From: Deltaproteobacteria bacterium | Lineage (GTDB): Bacteria > Desulfobacterota > BSN033 > UBA1163 | Direction of reading: 5' to 3' | Assembly (NCBI GenBank): GCA_016875155.1 | Contig: VGSD01000200.1 | Span: 1 to 5,800, forward strand | DNA: 5,800 bases | In this document: piece after piece, positions 5,737 to 5,800 of the stretch | Position numbering within the stretch: position 1 is the first letter of the stretch | How the letters are laid out: the number at the start of each line of letters is the position of its first letter | Translations under genes and position numbers: made by a program | Notes under the pieces: model-generated | What the model was told of the DNA's origin: nothing | The model's input: the letters and a program-made list of their open reading frames with translations, nothing else | The model's database searches: none

Positions 5737-5800
5737 ACTTCTTTGTGGTATAAGGGTGTCTAAAACCAAAGGAGGAAACCCCTATGCCACGGAAGACCCA
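5703..5800 (+). mobile_element. Left end of a probable insertion sequence, running off the window
   Basis: Within the aminotransferase the composition changes abruptly from GC-rich to very AT-rich at about 5703, and family similarity ends there. The new segment has a perfect 12-bp palindrome TAAATATATTTA (5718-5729) flanked by AAGTTT (5710-5715) and AAACTT (5735-5740). It then carries a strong RBS and a new ATG at 5784. An insertion element end followed by its transposase gene explains this best. The exact boundary, terminal repeats and target duplication cannot be fixed without the other end. A deletion or rearrangement joint is the alternative. Confidence 0.55.
5784..5800 (+). CDS. Start of a gene cut by the window edge, possibly a transposase
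   Basis: ATG at 5784 is preceded by AAAGGAGG, with GGAGG at 5771-5775 and eight bases of spacing. Only MPRKT plus part of a sixth codon is visible. An MPRK-T/P/A start is common in Y1-type (IS200-like or REP-associated) transposases, and the palindrome upstream would suit that class. Five residues cannot prove it. Confidence 0.45.

Noticed and set aside
1..5800. CRISPR array, tRNA or rRNA genes
   Set aside because: No regularly spaced repeats, and no tRNA or rRNA signature, were seen on either strand.

Overview
The window looks like a chromosomal accessory stretch of an anaerobic, syntroph- or sulfate-reducer-like bacterium, probably Desulfobacterota. This is inferred from gene content only: a class III CoA transferase remnant, a GAF-PAS sigma-54 activator, a TRAP solute-binding protein and a class III aminotransferase. 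Base composition is mixed: the regulator and TRAP gene are AT-leaning, and the aminotransferase is visibly GC-richer.

Layout. 1-388 holds the decayed 3' end of a CaiB/BaiF-type CoA transferase, with two in-frame stops. 389-860 shows no convincing gene, only inverted repeats. A sigma-70-like promoter at 827-855 faces the regulator. 1073-2887 is an intact sigma-54-dependent activator with GAF, PAS, AAA+ and Fis-type HTH parts. The 2888-3282 gap carries two matched 17-bp dyads of the form TGT(T/A)AA-N5-TT(A/T)ACA, a weak IHF-like site, and a sigma-54 -24/-12 element at 3066-3081 with exact spacing. It then carries a roughly 190-nt leader containing a near-perfect anti-SD complement. 3283-4320 encodes a secreted TRAP substrate-binding protein, followed by a long hairpin (4329-4370). 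From 4528 runs a class III PLP aminotransferase. It loses its C-terminal domain at about 5700, where an AT-rich palindromic segment leads to a strong RBS and the first codons of another gene (5784 onward), probably a transposase.

How it fits together. The most coherent reading is a substrate-sensing circuit. The activator binds the two dyads upstream and drives the sigma-54 promoter of the TRAP binding protein, so a small-molecule signal would induce uptake. The binding protein has no DctQ/DctM membrane partners in view. The aminotransferase could process the imported compound, for example an amino-carboxylate or amino-sulfonate, but that link rests only on proximity and the gene appears broken. 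The locus looks like a catabolic island in decay: a degenerate CoA transferase on one side, an interrupted aminotransferase on the other, and an intact regulator-transporter core between them.
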